A stretch of 64,000 nucleotides of DNA from Symbiodinium natans (GCA_905221605.1 CAJNDS010002542.1:1-64000); one strand, 5' to 3'. Shown: positions 42,412 through 52,700, numbered from the stretch's first letter. Numbers and translations: made by a program. The notes: generated by a model from the sequence alone, not told the origin.

Positions 42412-42640
42412 CAGGGGTCGGAAGAATCATGAACAGTATTTCCCTGATGGTCCTTTTATCCCCCCCCCCCTCCACAAAAAAAAATCCTATTCTAACCATG
42501 AAGGCCCGTCTACTACCCAAGTGAGGCTGTTGAGAAAGGCCAACAGTATCTCCCTGATGCTCCCTTTATTACTAATACTAATCATGAATGCCCATGTTCT
42601 ACCCAAGTGAGGCTTGTGAGAAAGGCCGACAGTGGCAGAG
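42412..42640. mobile_element. GGGGTCGGAAGAAT element with local duplication
   Basis: Begins CAGGGGTCGGAAGAATCATG; ends near CTACCCAAGTGAGGCTGTTGAG (42516-42537). A partial second round follows (AACAGTATCTCCCTGATG to CTACCCAAGTGAGGCTTGTGAG, 42541-42622). The right-hand duplicate includes the first bases of a PPR piece (GAGGCTTGTGAGAAAGGC), so insertion or slippage copied exon sequence. Confidence 0.5.
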
Positions 42641-42720
42641 GGCCATTTGCCTGCTGCTGGACATGTTGGCCGCGCGAATTCGAGTCAGCGCTGTCAGCAG
42701 CCTGGATGCCCAATATTTAG
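42609..42720 (+). pseudogene. PPR fragment or exon
   Basis: The + frame from gaggcttgtgag reads EACEKGRQWQRAICLLLDML, then AARIRVSAVSSLDAQYL-stop: one PPR unit and the start of another. It may be a further exon of the PPR gene upstream; it runs into TTTAGGG at 42718. Confidence 0.55.
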
Positions 42721-43272
42721 GGTTTAGGGTTTAGGGTTTCGGGATGTTTCGGGTTTAGGCTTGAGGGTTTAGGGTTTAGAGGGTAACCCAAAAGGGGGTG
42801 TGGGGGGAGGAAAAGTGGGTGTGGGAGGACTTACTTGGCCCGAAACCCTATGAATTGGGATGTTGCCCTTAAACTAACAGTCCTCCATAGGGATTATTAT
42901 ACCCTCCGACTAGAGGAGCTGTTAGTATAACGGGGAACATCCCAACCTATAATCCCTAAACCCTAAAATGGCAACAAGAGAGATATCAGGTTCCTATAGC
43001 ACTAACCCTAAACCCTAAACCCTAAACCCTAAACCCTAAATCCTAAACCCTAAACCCTAAAACCCTTGGGATCCCAGAGGCCTTGCACCCTCAACTCCCA
43101 GGAGCCGGGCTTTCAGATTCCTAGGTTTGACCAACCCAAAACCCCTATACACCCGAAACCCAAAATCCTAAAAACCCCTAAGCCCTAAACCCTAAACCCT
43201 AAACCCTAAAGCCTACAAACCCTATAAACCCTAAACCCTAAACCCTACAAATCCTAAACCCCAAACCCACCA
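42721..43272. other. Telomeric repeats and a hairpin element
   Basis: TTTAGGG/TTTCGGG units at 42718-42785, the TTGGGATG hairpin at 42855-42945, CCCTAAA arrays at 43004-43065 and 43160-43265. No coding signal. Confidence 0.7.
42855..42945. mobile_element. TTGGGATGTT hairpin element
   Basis: Arms TTGGGATGTTGCCCTTAAACTAACAG / CTGTTAGTATAACGGGG with AACATCCCAA at the right end; 91 bp. Located between PPR pieces. Confidence 0.75.
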
Positions 43273-43366
43273 GGCGTTGCGCCGCTTTTGAGCGCCTCCG
43301 TGCACGCCTCGCAGTGGGCGGTGGCACTTTGCCTGTACGTGGACATGCTCCAGGTGGCTTCAGGGT
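43273..43366 (+). pseudogene. PPR fragment
   Basis: The + frame from ggcgttgcgccg reads GVAPLLSASVHASQWAVAL, then CLYVDMLQVASG: SASVHASQW and the second helix of a PPR unit. It lies between CCCTAAA (left) and TTTAGGG (right) arrays. Confidence 0.5.
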
Positions 43367-44150
43367 TTTTGGTTAGGGTTTAAGGTTTAGGGTTTAGGGT
43401 GCAGGGTTTAGGGTTTAGGTTTTAGGGTTTAGGGCTTAGGGCTTAGGGCTTAGGGCTTAGGGCTTAGGGGTGTAATACAGGGGTCGAAATGATTGGTAAG
43501 AGTATTTCCCTTATGGTCTCTTTATCTTTATGCTGGAAACCCCACCCAAAAAAAACTCTAATTTTCAGGCCCCTGTAGTAGGGCTGCCAATGTGTACAGA
43601 AGTGTATACCGGCACAAGATGTTCCAGGATTGTCTCACAGTATGGAATATCAAGACGTATCGTAGAATAACACTGATTCTATACATATATATATATATAT
43701 AGAGACATGCATATGTATGCAGACATATATGAATATGTAACCACATTGACAACAAGCAGAACTTTTATGTATAAGTATATGTATGCACGTGATGCAAGTG
43801 GCGAGCACACAGCTCCTGCTGTGAAGGCCCTCAACAAGGACCGCATTTCTGTCCCGTAAGAACAGGGTTTAGGGTTTCGGGTTTATAGGGTCTAGGGTTC
43901 AGGGTTTAGGGTTTGGGGTTTAGGGTTTTTAGGGTTTAGGGTTTATAGGATTTAGGGTTTCGGGTGTATAGGGGTTTAGGGTTGGGCACACCAACTCAGG
44001 AATGTACATGTTAACCCTGAAGCCTACACAGAAGAAGTGTACTCCCCAACCCTTAACCCTTAACCCTAAACCCTAAACCCTAAACACTAAACACTAAGCC
44101 CCCAAAAATCCCACGCACAAGAAAGCCGAAGCTCCGAGATCAGCCTGAGA
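43367..44150. other. Telomeric repeats, element, AT tract
   Basis: TTTAGGG and TTAGGGC units (43375-43470); the GGGGTCG element 43472-43574 (ends TACAGGGGTCG / AGGCCCCTGTA); a TA tract at 43682-43702; TTTAGGG units at 43865-43985; CCCTAAA at 44045-44100. No gene seen. Confidence 0.65.
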
Positions 44151-44410
44151 GGCCTGGATCGCCCCAGACGCTGTCATCTGCGAGTCCGCCTTGTCTGCCT
44201 GTGACTTGGTCATTGTTACCCTAAACCCTAAACCCTAAACCCCAATTAAACCCTAAACCCTAAGCCCTAAGCCCTAAACCCAATAAGGAACAAAAATGAC
44301 CGCTTTGACATAGTACCCAATGGTGCAGGTGAGGAAGGCGGGCAGAGCCGCTTCGCGGCACGGCTCCTCCATGAGATGCCCGCCATGACGGCCTTGAAAA
44401 GGGCCTCTAT
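44151..44410 (+). pseudogene. PPR fragments around an introner-like intron
   Basis: Left piece: + frame with APDAVICESALSACD (44163-44207). Right piece from about 44332: EEGGQSRFAARLLHEMPAM. Between them, CTTGGTCATTGTT at 44206 and GGAACAAAAATGAC...AGTACCCAATGGTGCAG at 44287-44331 match the two ends of the intron at 46777-46895, with CCCTAAA repeats in the middle. The frames of the two pieces do not join cleanly, so this copy is probably decayed. Confidence 0.5.
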
Positions 44411-44433
44411 AGGGTGTCAGGTGCCGGGTTTTT

Positions 44434-44592
44434 GGGGTTTTGGGGGTTTTGGGGTCTTGGGGTTTTGGGGTTTTGGGGTTTTGGGGTTTTGGGGTTTTGG
44501 GGTTTTGGGGTTTTGGGGTCTTGGGGTCTTGGGGTTTTGGGGTTTTGGGGTTTTGGGGTTTTGGGGTTTTGGGGTCTTGGGGTTTCGGGGGG
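44434..44592. repeat. (GGGGTTTT)n array
   Basis: About 19 units of GGGGTTTT with some GGGGTCTT. This 8-bp motif is that of spirotrich ciliate telomeres, but here it is most simply a local variant of TTTAGGG that expanded. Strong four-stranded (G4) potential. Two + frames through it are repeat products (VLGFWGFG). Confidence 0.95.
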
Positions 44593-45612
44593 TTCAGGGT
44601 TTCAGGGTTTCAGGGTCTGTCTCAACCTATCGGTTCTTACGGAGTCCTTATACATACATACTCATGAAGGGATTACAGGTTACATCACATCCCTCAGGAC
44701 ACGCGACATGCACATCTCTTAGAATGGCGCCGGCCATCAGGTTGTGAGTTTGGGGCTTCGGGTTTAGGGTTTGGGGTTTACTGTCCGGGGTTCAGGGTTT
44801 GGGGTTTAGGGTTTGGGGTTTCGGGTTTGGGGTTTCGGGTTTGGGGTTTAGGGTTTGGGGTTTAGGGTTTGGGGTTTAGGGTTTCGGGTTTGGGGTGTGG
44901 GGTTCAGGGTTTGGGGGTTTGGGAGGGTTTAGGGTCCAGGGTTCAGCATCTCAAGTCCAGGCATTTAGACGAGTCAACCAATGTGTCTGGAAACAGGACA
45001 ACACCGACCCACCCAGAGAATCCCACAACGTCGAGAACATACACAGTTCACTCTATCCATTCCCCAGGCCCAGTCGGCCCTGAACCCTAGACCCTAAAGC
45101 CGAAGGCCCACAGGTGGCCCTAAACCCAAAACCCCAAGGCCCACGCCCCTAAACCCTAAGCCCCAAGCCTTAGAGTTTAGGGTTTAGGGTTTAGGCCGCA
45201 ACTTCTCGGACTTAAACCGAAACCCCAGCCCGTAAACCCTGAGACTTGCCCACGAAGAAATGACACATGCCCACGAATGCCATTAAGGTGTAACTCTGTG
45301 CAAGCACGTGAGTATAGGAAGTTCTGGAAGGCGTGGCCTCAGCGAACTAAAGCTTTTAGGGTTTAGGTTTAGGGTTTAGGGCTTAGGGTCCCCCTAAATT
45401 CCTGAACCCCAAACCCCAAAACCCTAGACTGAACAAATCGGAATTTATCTCGGGCCAGGGGCCTCTCGCAGGGCATCGGCTCCTTTTGGTTGGGCAGGGG
45501 AGGGGGGCTTCACGTATCGCTCCTTCTATCCCCAAACTCCTATAGCCTCGCACCCAACATACATTTTATACCACCCTAAACCCAAAACCCAAAACTCTGA
45601 ACCCTCACCCCC

Positions 45613-45654
<42 letters not shown>

Positions 45655-45842
45655 CACACCCTCAGCAAGCTAATGAATGGCGGCCAGACCCATTCACGGA
45701 GAAGCTCGTGTTTTCGAAGGTGTGCTAAGATTGTGGTAGGGTTGAGGGTTTAGGGTTTAGGGTTTAGGGTTAGGGTTTAGGGTTTAGGGATGGGCTGCTT
45801 TGGTTCTGAGCGCCTCTTTGACAAAAGGCTGTCGTAGGCTGC
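44593..45842. other. Telomere variants and homopolymer, no gene seen
   Basis: TTTGGGG/TTTAGGG/TTTCGGG mix at 44755-44940; CCCTAAA variants at 45080-45240; a C tract of about 44 bases at 45611-45652; TTTAGGG at 45740-45790. 44935-45085 has sequence similar to 39290-39370 (CAGCATCTCAAG, then CAGTT/CAAC...CCCACAAC), a dispersed repeat. Confidence 0.65.
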
Positions 45843-47786
45843 ATGGAGCTGCTGAATACTTCTGCTGGGCATGGGCAGTGGCAGCTTGCAGTCCGAAGCA
45901 TTCATGTGTCAGAGGCTCGTCGCAGGAAGGTGTGCAACAAAGCCATCAGCCGTCTTGGTAAGGAAGGGCGCTGGGATGAGGGCCTTCTACTCCTGGAAAG
46001 CATGGGCGACAGCCGGCTAAAGCCGGATGTGATCAGCTTCAGCTCCGGCATGACGTCATGTGCGAAGTCGAATCACTGGGAGATGGCACTTTTGCAGCTC
46101 TTGCGCATGTCGAGTGCTGAAGTGGAGCCCAACATCTTTAGCTACAGCGCCGGCATCACCGCCTACGAGCGAGGAGAGCAGTGGATGCTGGCAATTGCAC
46201 TGCTGGGAGGAATGCGCGTGTCCAGAGTCGGCGCCAACGTCGTGAGTTTCAATGCTGCCCTTGGAGCAGGTAGCGGGTGCAGCCGGTGGCAGGTTTCGCT
46301 CTCTTTGCTTGGGAGTATGCCCAGAGCCCGCCTGAGTGCAGATGTGGTCAGCGTTAGCTCCGTCATCAGCGCATGCGAGAAGGACGAGTGTTGGGAGATG
46401 GCGCTCCAGCTTCTGGAAGGCATGCGAGAATCAACACTGAGACCCAACACGATAAGTTTCAATGCCGCCCTCAGCTCTTTGGGGAAAGGTAAAGAGTGGG
46501 AGCGAGCGCTCGAGCTGCTGACAAGCATGCGACTGAACAATCTTGTAACTTTGCGTCAATTGCCACGTATGTCACTCACACTCTTCCGACTTTCCAGACT
46601 TACTTTTTTACGCCATTCAACGCAAAAAAAAAGGGGGGCCATGTAGTCCTCTTGTGTTCATGCAGTCATTCCAACATATTCCAGCTTCTATCTTCTGAAC
46701 AGCCCAGGCGGACGTTGTGAGTTTCAACGCGGCCATCAGTGCCTGCGAGTGGCAGGCGGCTCTCGAGCTTCTGTCGGAGACTGGGTCATTGTTGAAATCA
46801 CAGTTTATGCATATCTATTCTTATGAATATACTTATAAACCCAATGAGGAACAAACATGGTCAAATTTCTCAATAGTACCCCAACAATGCTGCAGGAGAT
46901 GCCGGAGTCTGAAGTAGTACCCGACGTCATCAGCTACAACTCGGTCATCAGCTCCTTGGATTTAGAGCAGGGAAAGCATCACCTGGCTTTGGCGCTTCTT
47001 GCTCAGATGCCCCTTGCAAGCCTTGTCCCGGACCTCATCAGTTACAACGCCACCATCAGCGCCTGCGCTGGCAACGGAGACTGGCAGACGGCACTGGAGC
47101 TCCTGCGGGAAATGCCCATGGCCACCGTGGCGGCAGATGTGATTAGTTTCAATGCCGCGATAAGTGCCGTTGACAAAGGTGGCCCGTGGAATGTTGCGCT
47201 GCACCTTGTTCAGGAGATGACCGCAGCTGAACATGCCAGAAATGTGATAAGCTTCAATGCTTGCATTGGTGCCTTCGACAAGGGAGGGCAGTGGCAGTTG
47301 GCCCTTGATCTTCTCGCGCAGATGTCAAGGGCACAGGTAGGAGCCGACGTAATCACTTACGGTTCTGCAATCAGCTGCTGTGAGAGCTGTGGGCACTGGC
47401 AAGTAGCGCTGCAGCTCCTTGCCGAGATGCTGCAAGCGAGAGTCGACCCAAACAGCATCTGCTTCAATGCCGCCGTCAGTGCCTGTGAGAAGGCTTCGCA
47501 GTGGCAGCGGTCCCTTCAACTGCTCGCAGACATGCGGGATGGCAGGACAACACCAAACGTCATCAGCTTCAGTGCCGCCATCAGCGCGTGCGCGGCACTG
47601 GCTGCATGGCAATCGGCATTGAGCCTTCTCTTTGCGATGACGGTGTCAGAAGTTCTGGCCAATGTCATCAGTTTCACTGCGGCTGCCACCGTTTGCGAGA
47701 GAGGCGGCCAGTACCACATGGCTCTGCCGCTTCTCTCCGGCATGTCCGCATTGGCCACATCGCAGATCAAAGTTCAACTTTGCTAA
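45843..47786 (+). CDS. PPR-repeat protein, three exons
   Basis: Exon 1 45843-46544 (about 7 repeats), exon 2 46708-46776, exon 3 46896-47786. Intron 1 is GT-AG (46545-46707); joining gives MRLNNLADVVSFNAAIS. Intron 2 (46777-46895) is GA-AG and a recognisable introner. Exon 3 has about 8 repeats and matches 55061-55934 almost exactly, up to CACATCGCAGATC (47768), after which the two diverge and this copy stops at TAA within 20 bases. The true 3' end may therefore be another splice. ATG 45843 begins MELLNTSAGHGQWQLAV, a half-repeat, so an upstream exon is likely. P-type PPR array without catalytic domain; RNA binding expected. Confidence 0.8.
46777..46895 (+). mobile_element. Introner with inverted ends and GAGA duplication
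   Basis: Element 46781-46895 (115 bp). Ends CTGGGTCATTGTTG and CAACAATGCTGCAG are inverted repeats. GAGA lies at both borders (46777-46780, 46896-46899). The sister block at 55061 reads GTCGGAGATGCC with no interruption. Splicing GA...CAG|G restores LSEMPES. Its relative is at 44206-44331. Confidence 0.85.
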
Positions 47787-48855
47787 GTCCTACCAAGACA
47801 ACAAATTGCAGTTCTTTCTTGTGGGGCTTCTCATTAGGTTTAGTGATGCAGTGTTCACATTGTCATAAATCTGAGAAAAGTTACATGGTCCCTTAATGAG
47901 GCCCCTTGCCCTCGTAAAGGGTTCTGAAATATGGGTGTTGGGGATTATAAGGAATTATAGGGTATGTACAGGTTGGGCTCATATGAAGGGACCATGGGTA
48001 GCTACATATAGACGTATACAGCCCAAGATTTCCAGATCCACCCTACAGTCAGCGCGGGGACCCTTCCGCGAGCATTGTCAGAGGCTTGCATCAGATGTTC
48101 CAATGTTGAATTAAATTCAAAAACCCTAAACCCTAAACCCTAAACCCTAAACTCAAGGCTTAGGTCGCCCTACAGTGGGTTCCCTCCAAACCCTCCCTGG
48201 AACCTGGAACCTTGGCTGTTCATCTTAATCTTTTTGTCGCCTCCTGAGGTCAGGAAAACCCTGCAAACAACTGAGTTTTGGCCAAAATCTTGAAAGGAAT
48301 GGGTTTGTGTCGCTTTGCGGCCTTAGACGGCCTTTTCGCACCTAACGAAGCTTTCGAGCTTGTTATTTGGCACTCCGACCTTCGCAGCATCTGCGCCATA
48401 TGACAGCAAACCCTAAACTCGAAACCCTAAGCGCCAATAAGGGCCGCTTAGGCTTCGAGGGCTTTTGACGGGCTCAGCTATGGGATTCTCGCAGGAAAAG
48501 CATGAGGGGCCCTAATTTCGAACCCCCGCCCCCCCCGCCCCCCCCCGCTGGTATATCTTGTCCCCCCAAACCCAAATAAACCCCGACACCCTAAGTTTCA
48601 AAACCCGAAAGTGTATCTCTGCGTTTGCTTTTCCGCCCTCGGCTCGATGTTGTCGTTCAGATGGCGGCACACATGCGCACAGGCCCTAGGGCTTATAGGG
48701 CACGCGCTTTAGGAAACTTAGGGTTTAAGTAAGGTGTAGGGTTCACAGGCAGCGCGAAGAGGAAGGGAAGGTTTGTGACACCTCGCTTGCCCGGAAGCTT
48801 CTTGTCGCCTTACCGGTTGGCGTGCCGACCATCTTTGATTGATTTCTGAGCGGCT
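47787..48855. other. Spacer between PPR genes
   Basis: The hairpin element at 47880-48006, a CCCTAAA run at 48120-48152, C tracts at 48525-48548, and unique DNA (48170-48520, 48600-48850) with no recognised coding signal. Confidence 0.6.
47880..48006. mobile_element. GTTACATGGTCCCTT hairpin element
   Basis: Inverted ends GTTACATGGTCCCTTA and GAAGGGACCATGGGTAGCTAC, about 127 bp, with AAGGGTTCTGAAATATGGG inside. Same family as 17050-17190 and 31824-31965. It is located 95 bp after the stop of the PPR gene. Confidence 0.65.
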
Positions 48856-51800
48856 ATGAGTTGCGAGAGGAACTGGAAAGAAGCCCTCCTTTTGCTATCA
48901 GGCATGCCGATGTTCGGGCTCGTTGCCAACACCGTGGCCTTCAACGTGGCTATCAGCGCCGCGAAGGGGCAGTGGCGCATGGCGCTGGGGCTATGTGCAG
49001 ACATGGTCAGCCTGCGAGTTGCGGATGTGATTAGCTTCAACGCGTCCATTTCTGCTTGTCAGAAGGGTGGGCAGTGGAGATGGGCGCTTCAGGCGCTGTC
49101 AGACATGCCAGATGCTCATGTTGCTGCCGACTCCATCAGCCTGAATGCGAGCATGAGCGCATGTGCCACACATGGACTGTGGCAGCTTGCGCACTACCTG
49201 CTTTCAAACATGCCCAGAGAACGAATTCCGGTAACGGTCGTGAGCTTCAGCACTGCCATCAGCGCATGTGAGGCCAGCGGCAGGTGGCAGATGGCCCTGC
49301 AACTGATTTCAGAGATGGGCCAGACGAGAATTCCCTGTAACGTGATCACCCTGAACTCAGCGATTAGCGCATGCGAGAAGGGTGGACAGTGGCAGATGGC
49401 CCTTCACCTTCTATCATCAACCGACGCAGTTTCAGCAAATGTTACAACTTTCAATGCAGCCATCAGCGCCTGCCAAAAAGGTGGGCAGTGGCAACTATCA
49501 CTTGAGCTCCTGTTTGCGATGCCACGCGCCAGCCTGTCAGCAGATGTCATCAGCTTCAGTGCAGCTATGAGTGCATGCGAGTCTCAGGGTCAGTGGGAGC
49601 AGGTTTTGCAACTCTTAGCTGACATGGTACAACTCCGAGTCGCCCCCAACAGGATCACCTACAGCGCAAGCATCAGCACGTGTCGCGCTGGCAGCGAGTG
49701 GCAGCTGGCACTCCTGCTCTTCTCAGACATGACGGACGGACAGCTTGAGACAGATGCGATCAACTTCAACGCCGTCATTGGCGCTTGTGAGGAGGGCGCG
49801 CAATGGCAGTTGGCACATCAGTTGCTGCTGCAGATGCCGGCAGCAAGGGCGACCGCGAACGTTATCAGCTTTAACACCACCATCAGTGCCTGCGAAAAGG
49901 CGGGCAATTGGCAGTTGGCCATTGATCTCCTGTGCACGATGCAGGCGCTCAGAGTCTTGGCGGACGAGATCAGCTTCAACGCTTCGATCACGGCCTGTGC
50001 CAAGAATGGCCCCTGGGAAATGGCACTTCACTTGCTTGATGCCATGCGCTGCAAGCAACTGGTGCCGGACATCATCAGCTTCTAGCACCCAGACTAGGCA
50101 CTTTTTCCTTTCTTTTGCGTTTAGGTTCCCTTATAGAAGCCCCTGTAGCCCAAAAGGACACCCTTTTATTTCTCAGCCACTCTTGGGTGGAGGCTTCAAT
50201 GGAGCGATCAACGCCTGCGAAGGTCAAGGATTGTGGCAGTTGGCCTTGGCAATCCTCTTCGGCTTCTTAGTTGAATACACTTTGCACTGTTTGAGATGCT
50301 CTACTCCCCTATAGAACTGCAAGTGTACAATTTTTGGGGCTTATGAACTCAGCAACGAAGGCTTAGATGCCCAGCTGCCAGCCACAGTGGTGACGTTCGG
50401 ATCGGCCATCAGCTCTTGCGAAAAAGCCGGACAATGGCAGGACGGGCCTCTTTTTTTTGTTGTTGCTCTCGGACCCCCGTAGAACCCGTATTCCATTGGT
50501 TTGAGGTGGTTGTTGCAGAATCCCCACGAAACACTCAACGTGTTTCGGTTTTTAGCCCTAAACCCTAAGCCCTCAGTGTCCTCGGCTTAGGGTTTAGGGT
50601 TTTGGGGCTGCTGGGGTTGATGGAAATGTCTTCGTTTCTGACGGCTTGAGAGCAGCGGGCATAGGGCGTAGGGGGTTAGAGCGGGTTGGGGTTCGACAGT
50701 ACCCCTTCAGAATCAGGTGTTTAACCCCTAAACCCCAAACCCTAAACCCCAAACCCTAAACCCTAAACCCCAAACCCCAAACCCGAAACCCATAGAAAGT
50801 AGGGTATAGGTAAACCCCTCAGAGGCGGCCCTCGAACTCTTGGGCGCGATTGGGGACGCGCGGATGGCGGGCAATTCCATCACATACAACTCCGCCATGT
50901 CTGCTCTGGCAAAGGGTGAGGGCCCTGAAGGGGACAGGGGGGTTTAGGGTTTGGGGTTTGGTGTTTGGGGTTTCTTTAGGGTTTATAGGGCTTAGTAAAG
51001 TTTAGGGTTTAGGGTTTAGGTTTAGGGGAGTTTTAGGCCTTTAAAAGCCCTAAACCCCCCCCAACCCTAAACCCTAAGTTCAGGATTTGGGGTCTACTTG
51101 AAAGACTCATGAGTAGTTATCGTTTCAAGGTACCTCTGAATTTGTTTTAGGCAGGGTTACGATTACAGGGGGATCCTGGCTTAGAACGGAGGGGAGGTTC
51201 AGGGTGTAGGGCCTATAGGGTTTAGAGCTTAGGGTTTAGGGTTTTTGGCATAGGGTTAGAGCCACTTGGAGGCTCAGGGCACTTATCGCCCCAATTTTAA
51301 CTGCACAGATAAGCCACCTAACAATCCCTCCTAAGTAGGCTAGCAGTAGGTGTAAGGTTCAGGGGGGGCGGGTGGGAGTATGTTTTGGGGTTTAGGGTTT
51401 GGGATTTGGGGTTGAGGGATTAGGGGAGTGGGGGGGGGGGGGGGGGGGGTGGCGGGGGGATAGGTTTACGGAGAGTTCCATGGCTAACTTTGCCTGCAAA
51501 GGCGTTGTTTTTTTTTGTTTTTTCTCATCTCTCCTTAGAAGAGGGGACCCCCTCTAGACACATTCGATTTTACAGGGCCCACGCCCGCCCCTTCTCCCAC
51601 CAAAAAAGCACCAAAAAAACAGCAACACGGCACCAACGCCGTCATGAGCTCCTAGCGAGGGCGACTCGACAAAAGCCCTAGAACCCTCTAGGTTTAGAGG
51701 AAAAAAAGCGTATCTTGAAGGTTCATGTACTTATACGTAGGGCTCGAAGTACCCCAAGTAAGATGATAGTTACCCTAACTTCTAAGTTGCAAGCCTTGAA

Positions 51801-52700
51801 CCTCCAACTATATAAACCCTAAGAACCCTACAGTACTTGGAGGTTTTGGCACTTAGAACCGCAACTCCAACTCTACCTAGAAGCCCCCTGAGCACTCCAA
51901 GTATGTTCTAAGTAGACTTATAGAATTGGGGTTCTAACCCTAGACCCTAAACCCTAAACCCTAAACCCTAAACCCTAAACCCTAAACCCTAAACCCTAAA
52001 ACCCTAAACCGTATAAACCCTATAAACCCTAAAAACCCTAAAAACCCTAAACCCTAAACCCTAAACCCTAAACCCTAAACCCTAAACCCTAGACCCTAAA
52101 CCCTAAACCCTAAACCCTAATTAAACCCTAAACCCGAAACCCTAAACCCGATAAGCAGAGGCCGGAAGTGGCAAGAAACCGGCCGCTTGCTCTCCGAGAT
52201 GCGCGCCGCGACAATTCCCGCTGACGTGTTGAGCTACTTGGGTTTGAGGTTTAGGGTTTAGGGTTTAGGGTTTAGGGTTTAGGGTTTAGGGTTTAGGGTT
52301 TAGGGTTTAGGGTGTATAGGGTCCTCTCGAAGAAGCAGGCCCCGACTCATTAGTAGGGCTTAAGGCTCCGGACTTAGGGTTTAGAGGGTTCAGGGTTCGC
52401 AGGGATCAGGGTTGCTAAGTTTCTGAGTGTAGGGTTCCGTAGGTTAGCCTTTCTAGGGCTAAGGGCCCAAGGGCTTTGTTGTAGTCTTCTAAACCCTAAA
52501 CCCTAAACCCTAAACCCGAAACCCGAAACCCGAAACTCGAAACCCGAAACCCGAAACCCTAAGCCCTAAACCCTAAACCCTATAAACCCTAAACCCTAAA
52601 CCCTAAACCCTAAACCCTAAACCCTAAACCCTCCCATAATCAAGGCTATAGCGCGGGCATCAGCGCCTGCGAGCAGGCCGGCGTGGCGGCCACCGATGTT
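48856..52700 (+). CDS. PPR-repeat protein, at least six exons
   Basis: Exon 1 48856-50077 (about 11.5 repeats), exon 2 50193-50261, exon 3 50361-50440, exon 4 50825-50915, exon 5 52161-52232, exon 6 52645 to about 52700. Junctions: GC-AG, GC-AG, GA-AG, GT-AG, GC-AG, all AG|G. Joining exons 3 and 4 gives CEKAGQWQAALELLGAI and a 35-residue repeat; exons 4 and 5 give SALAKGRKWQETGRLLSEM, again 35; exons 5 and 6 give VLSYSAGISACEQAG. An in-frame stop just upstream of 48856 and the start SCERNWKEAL (mid-repeat) suggest the exon begins at an acceptor near 48849 rather than at a true start. The 3' end is unclear; the next PPR exon is at 53923, so this may join the following gene. Confidence 0.75.
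50078..50192 (+). mobile_element. Introner-like GC-AG intron
   Basis: 115 bp, begins GCTTCTAGCACCCAGA and is followed by GCTTCAATGG, so GCTTC is repeated at both borders. Ends: CACCCAGA and TCTTGGGTGGAG. Core AGGTTCCCTTATAGAAGCCC...CAAAAGGACACCC. It sits at the same PPR codon (serine of VIS|FN) as the intron 4477-4598. Confidence 0.7.
50262..50360 (+). mobile_element. Introner-like GC-AG intron
   Basis: 99 bp, begins GCTTCTTAGTTGAA and is followed by GCTTAGATGC; GCTT is repeated at both borders. The end GAACTCAGCAACGAAG is partly inverted relative to the start. A related TGCAAGTGTACA(A/C)TT...TTGGGG(C/A)CTTATG text is in spacer Y at about 20740-20770. Confidence 0.6.
50441..50824 (+). other. 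GA-AG PPR intron with telomeric repeats
   Basis: 384-bp intron between GGACAATGGCAG and GCGGCCCTCG. It contains CCCTAAG/TTTAGGG units at 50552-50605 and CCCTAAA/CCCCAAA units at 50720-50795. Confidence 0.65.
50916..52160 (+). other. Long GT-AG PPR intron with telomeric arms
   Basis: 1245-bp intron. TTTAGGG units lie near its start (50940-51030), and CCCTAAA arrays near its end (51937-52145), so the two ends are inverted telomeric repeats. In between: a G tract (51430-51450), and elements with ends CTTGAAGGTTCATG / CCTTGAACCTCCAA (51714-51808) and TACTTGGAG / CACTCCAAGTA (51834-51903). Confidence 0.65.
52233..52644 (+). other. GC-AG PPR intron with inverted telomeric arms
   Basis: 412-bp intron beginning GCTACTTGGG, with GCTATAGCGC opening the next exon (GCTA repeated). 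Its left part is a TTTAGGG array (52252-52312) and its right part CCCGAAA/CCCTAAA arrays (52490-52632), able to fold on each other in the transcript. Confidence 0.7.

Larger units (their letters stand above)
41541..42590. other. Non-coding stretch with elements and simple repeats
   Basis: C tract (41583-41599), T/G tracts (41676-41710), AT microsatellite (41805-41835), C tract (41938-41954), C tract (42460-42470). Short TTTAGGG at 42312-42330. The 41850-42040 + frame is a low-complexity product. Confidence 0.6.

Noticed and set aside
44376-44747. Frames of VLGFWGFG type as a structural protein
   Set aside because: Translation of the GGGGTTTT array.
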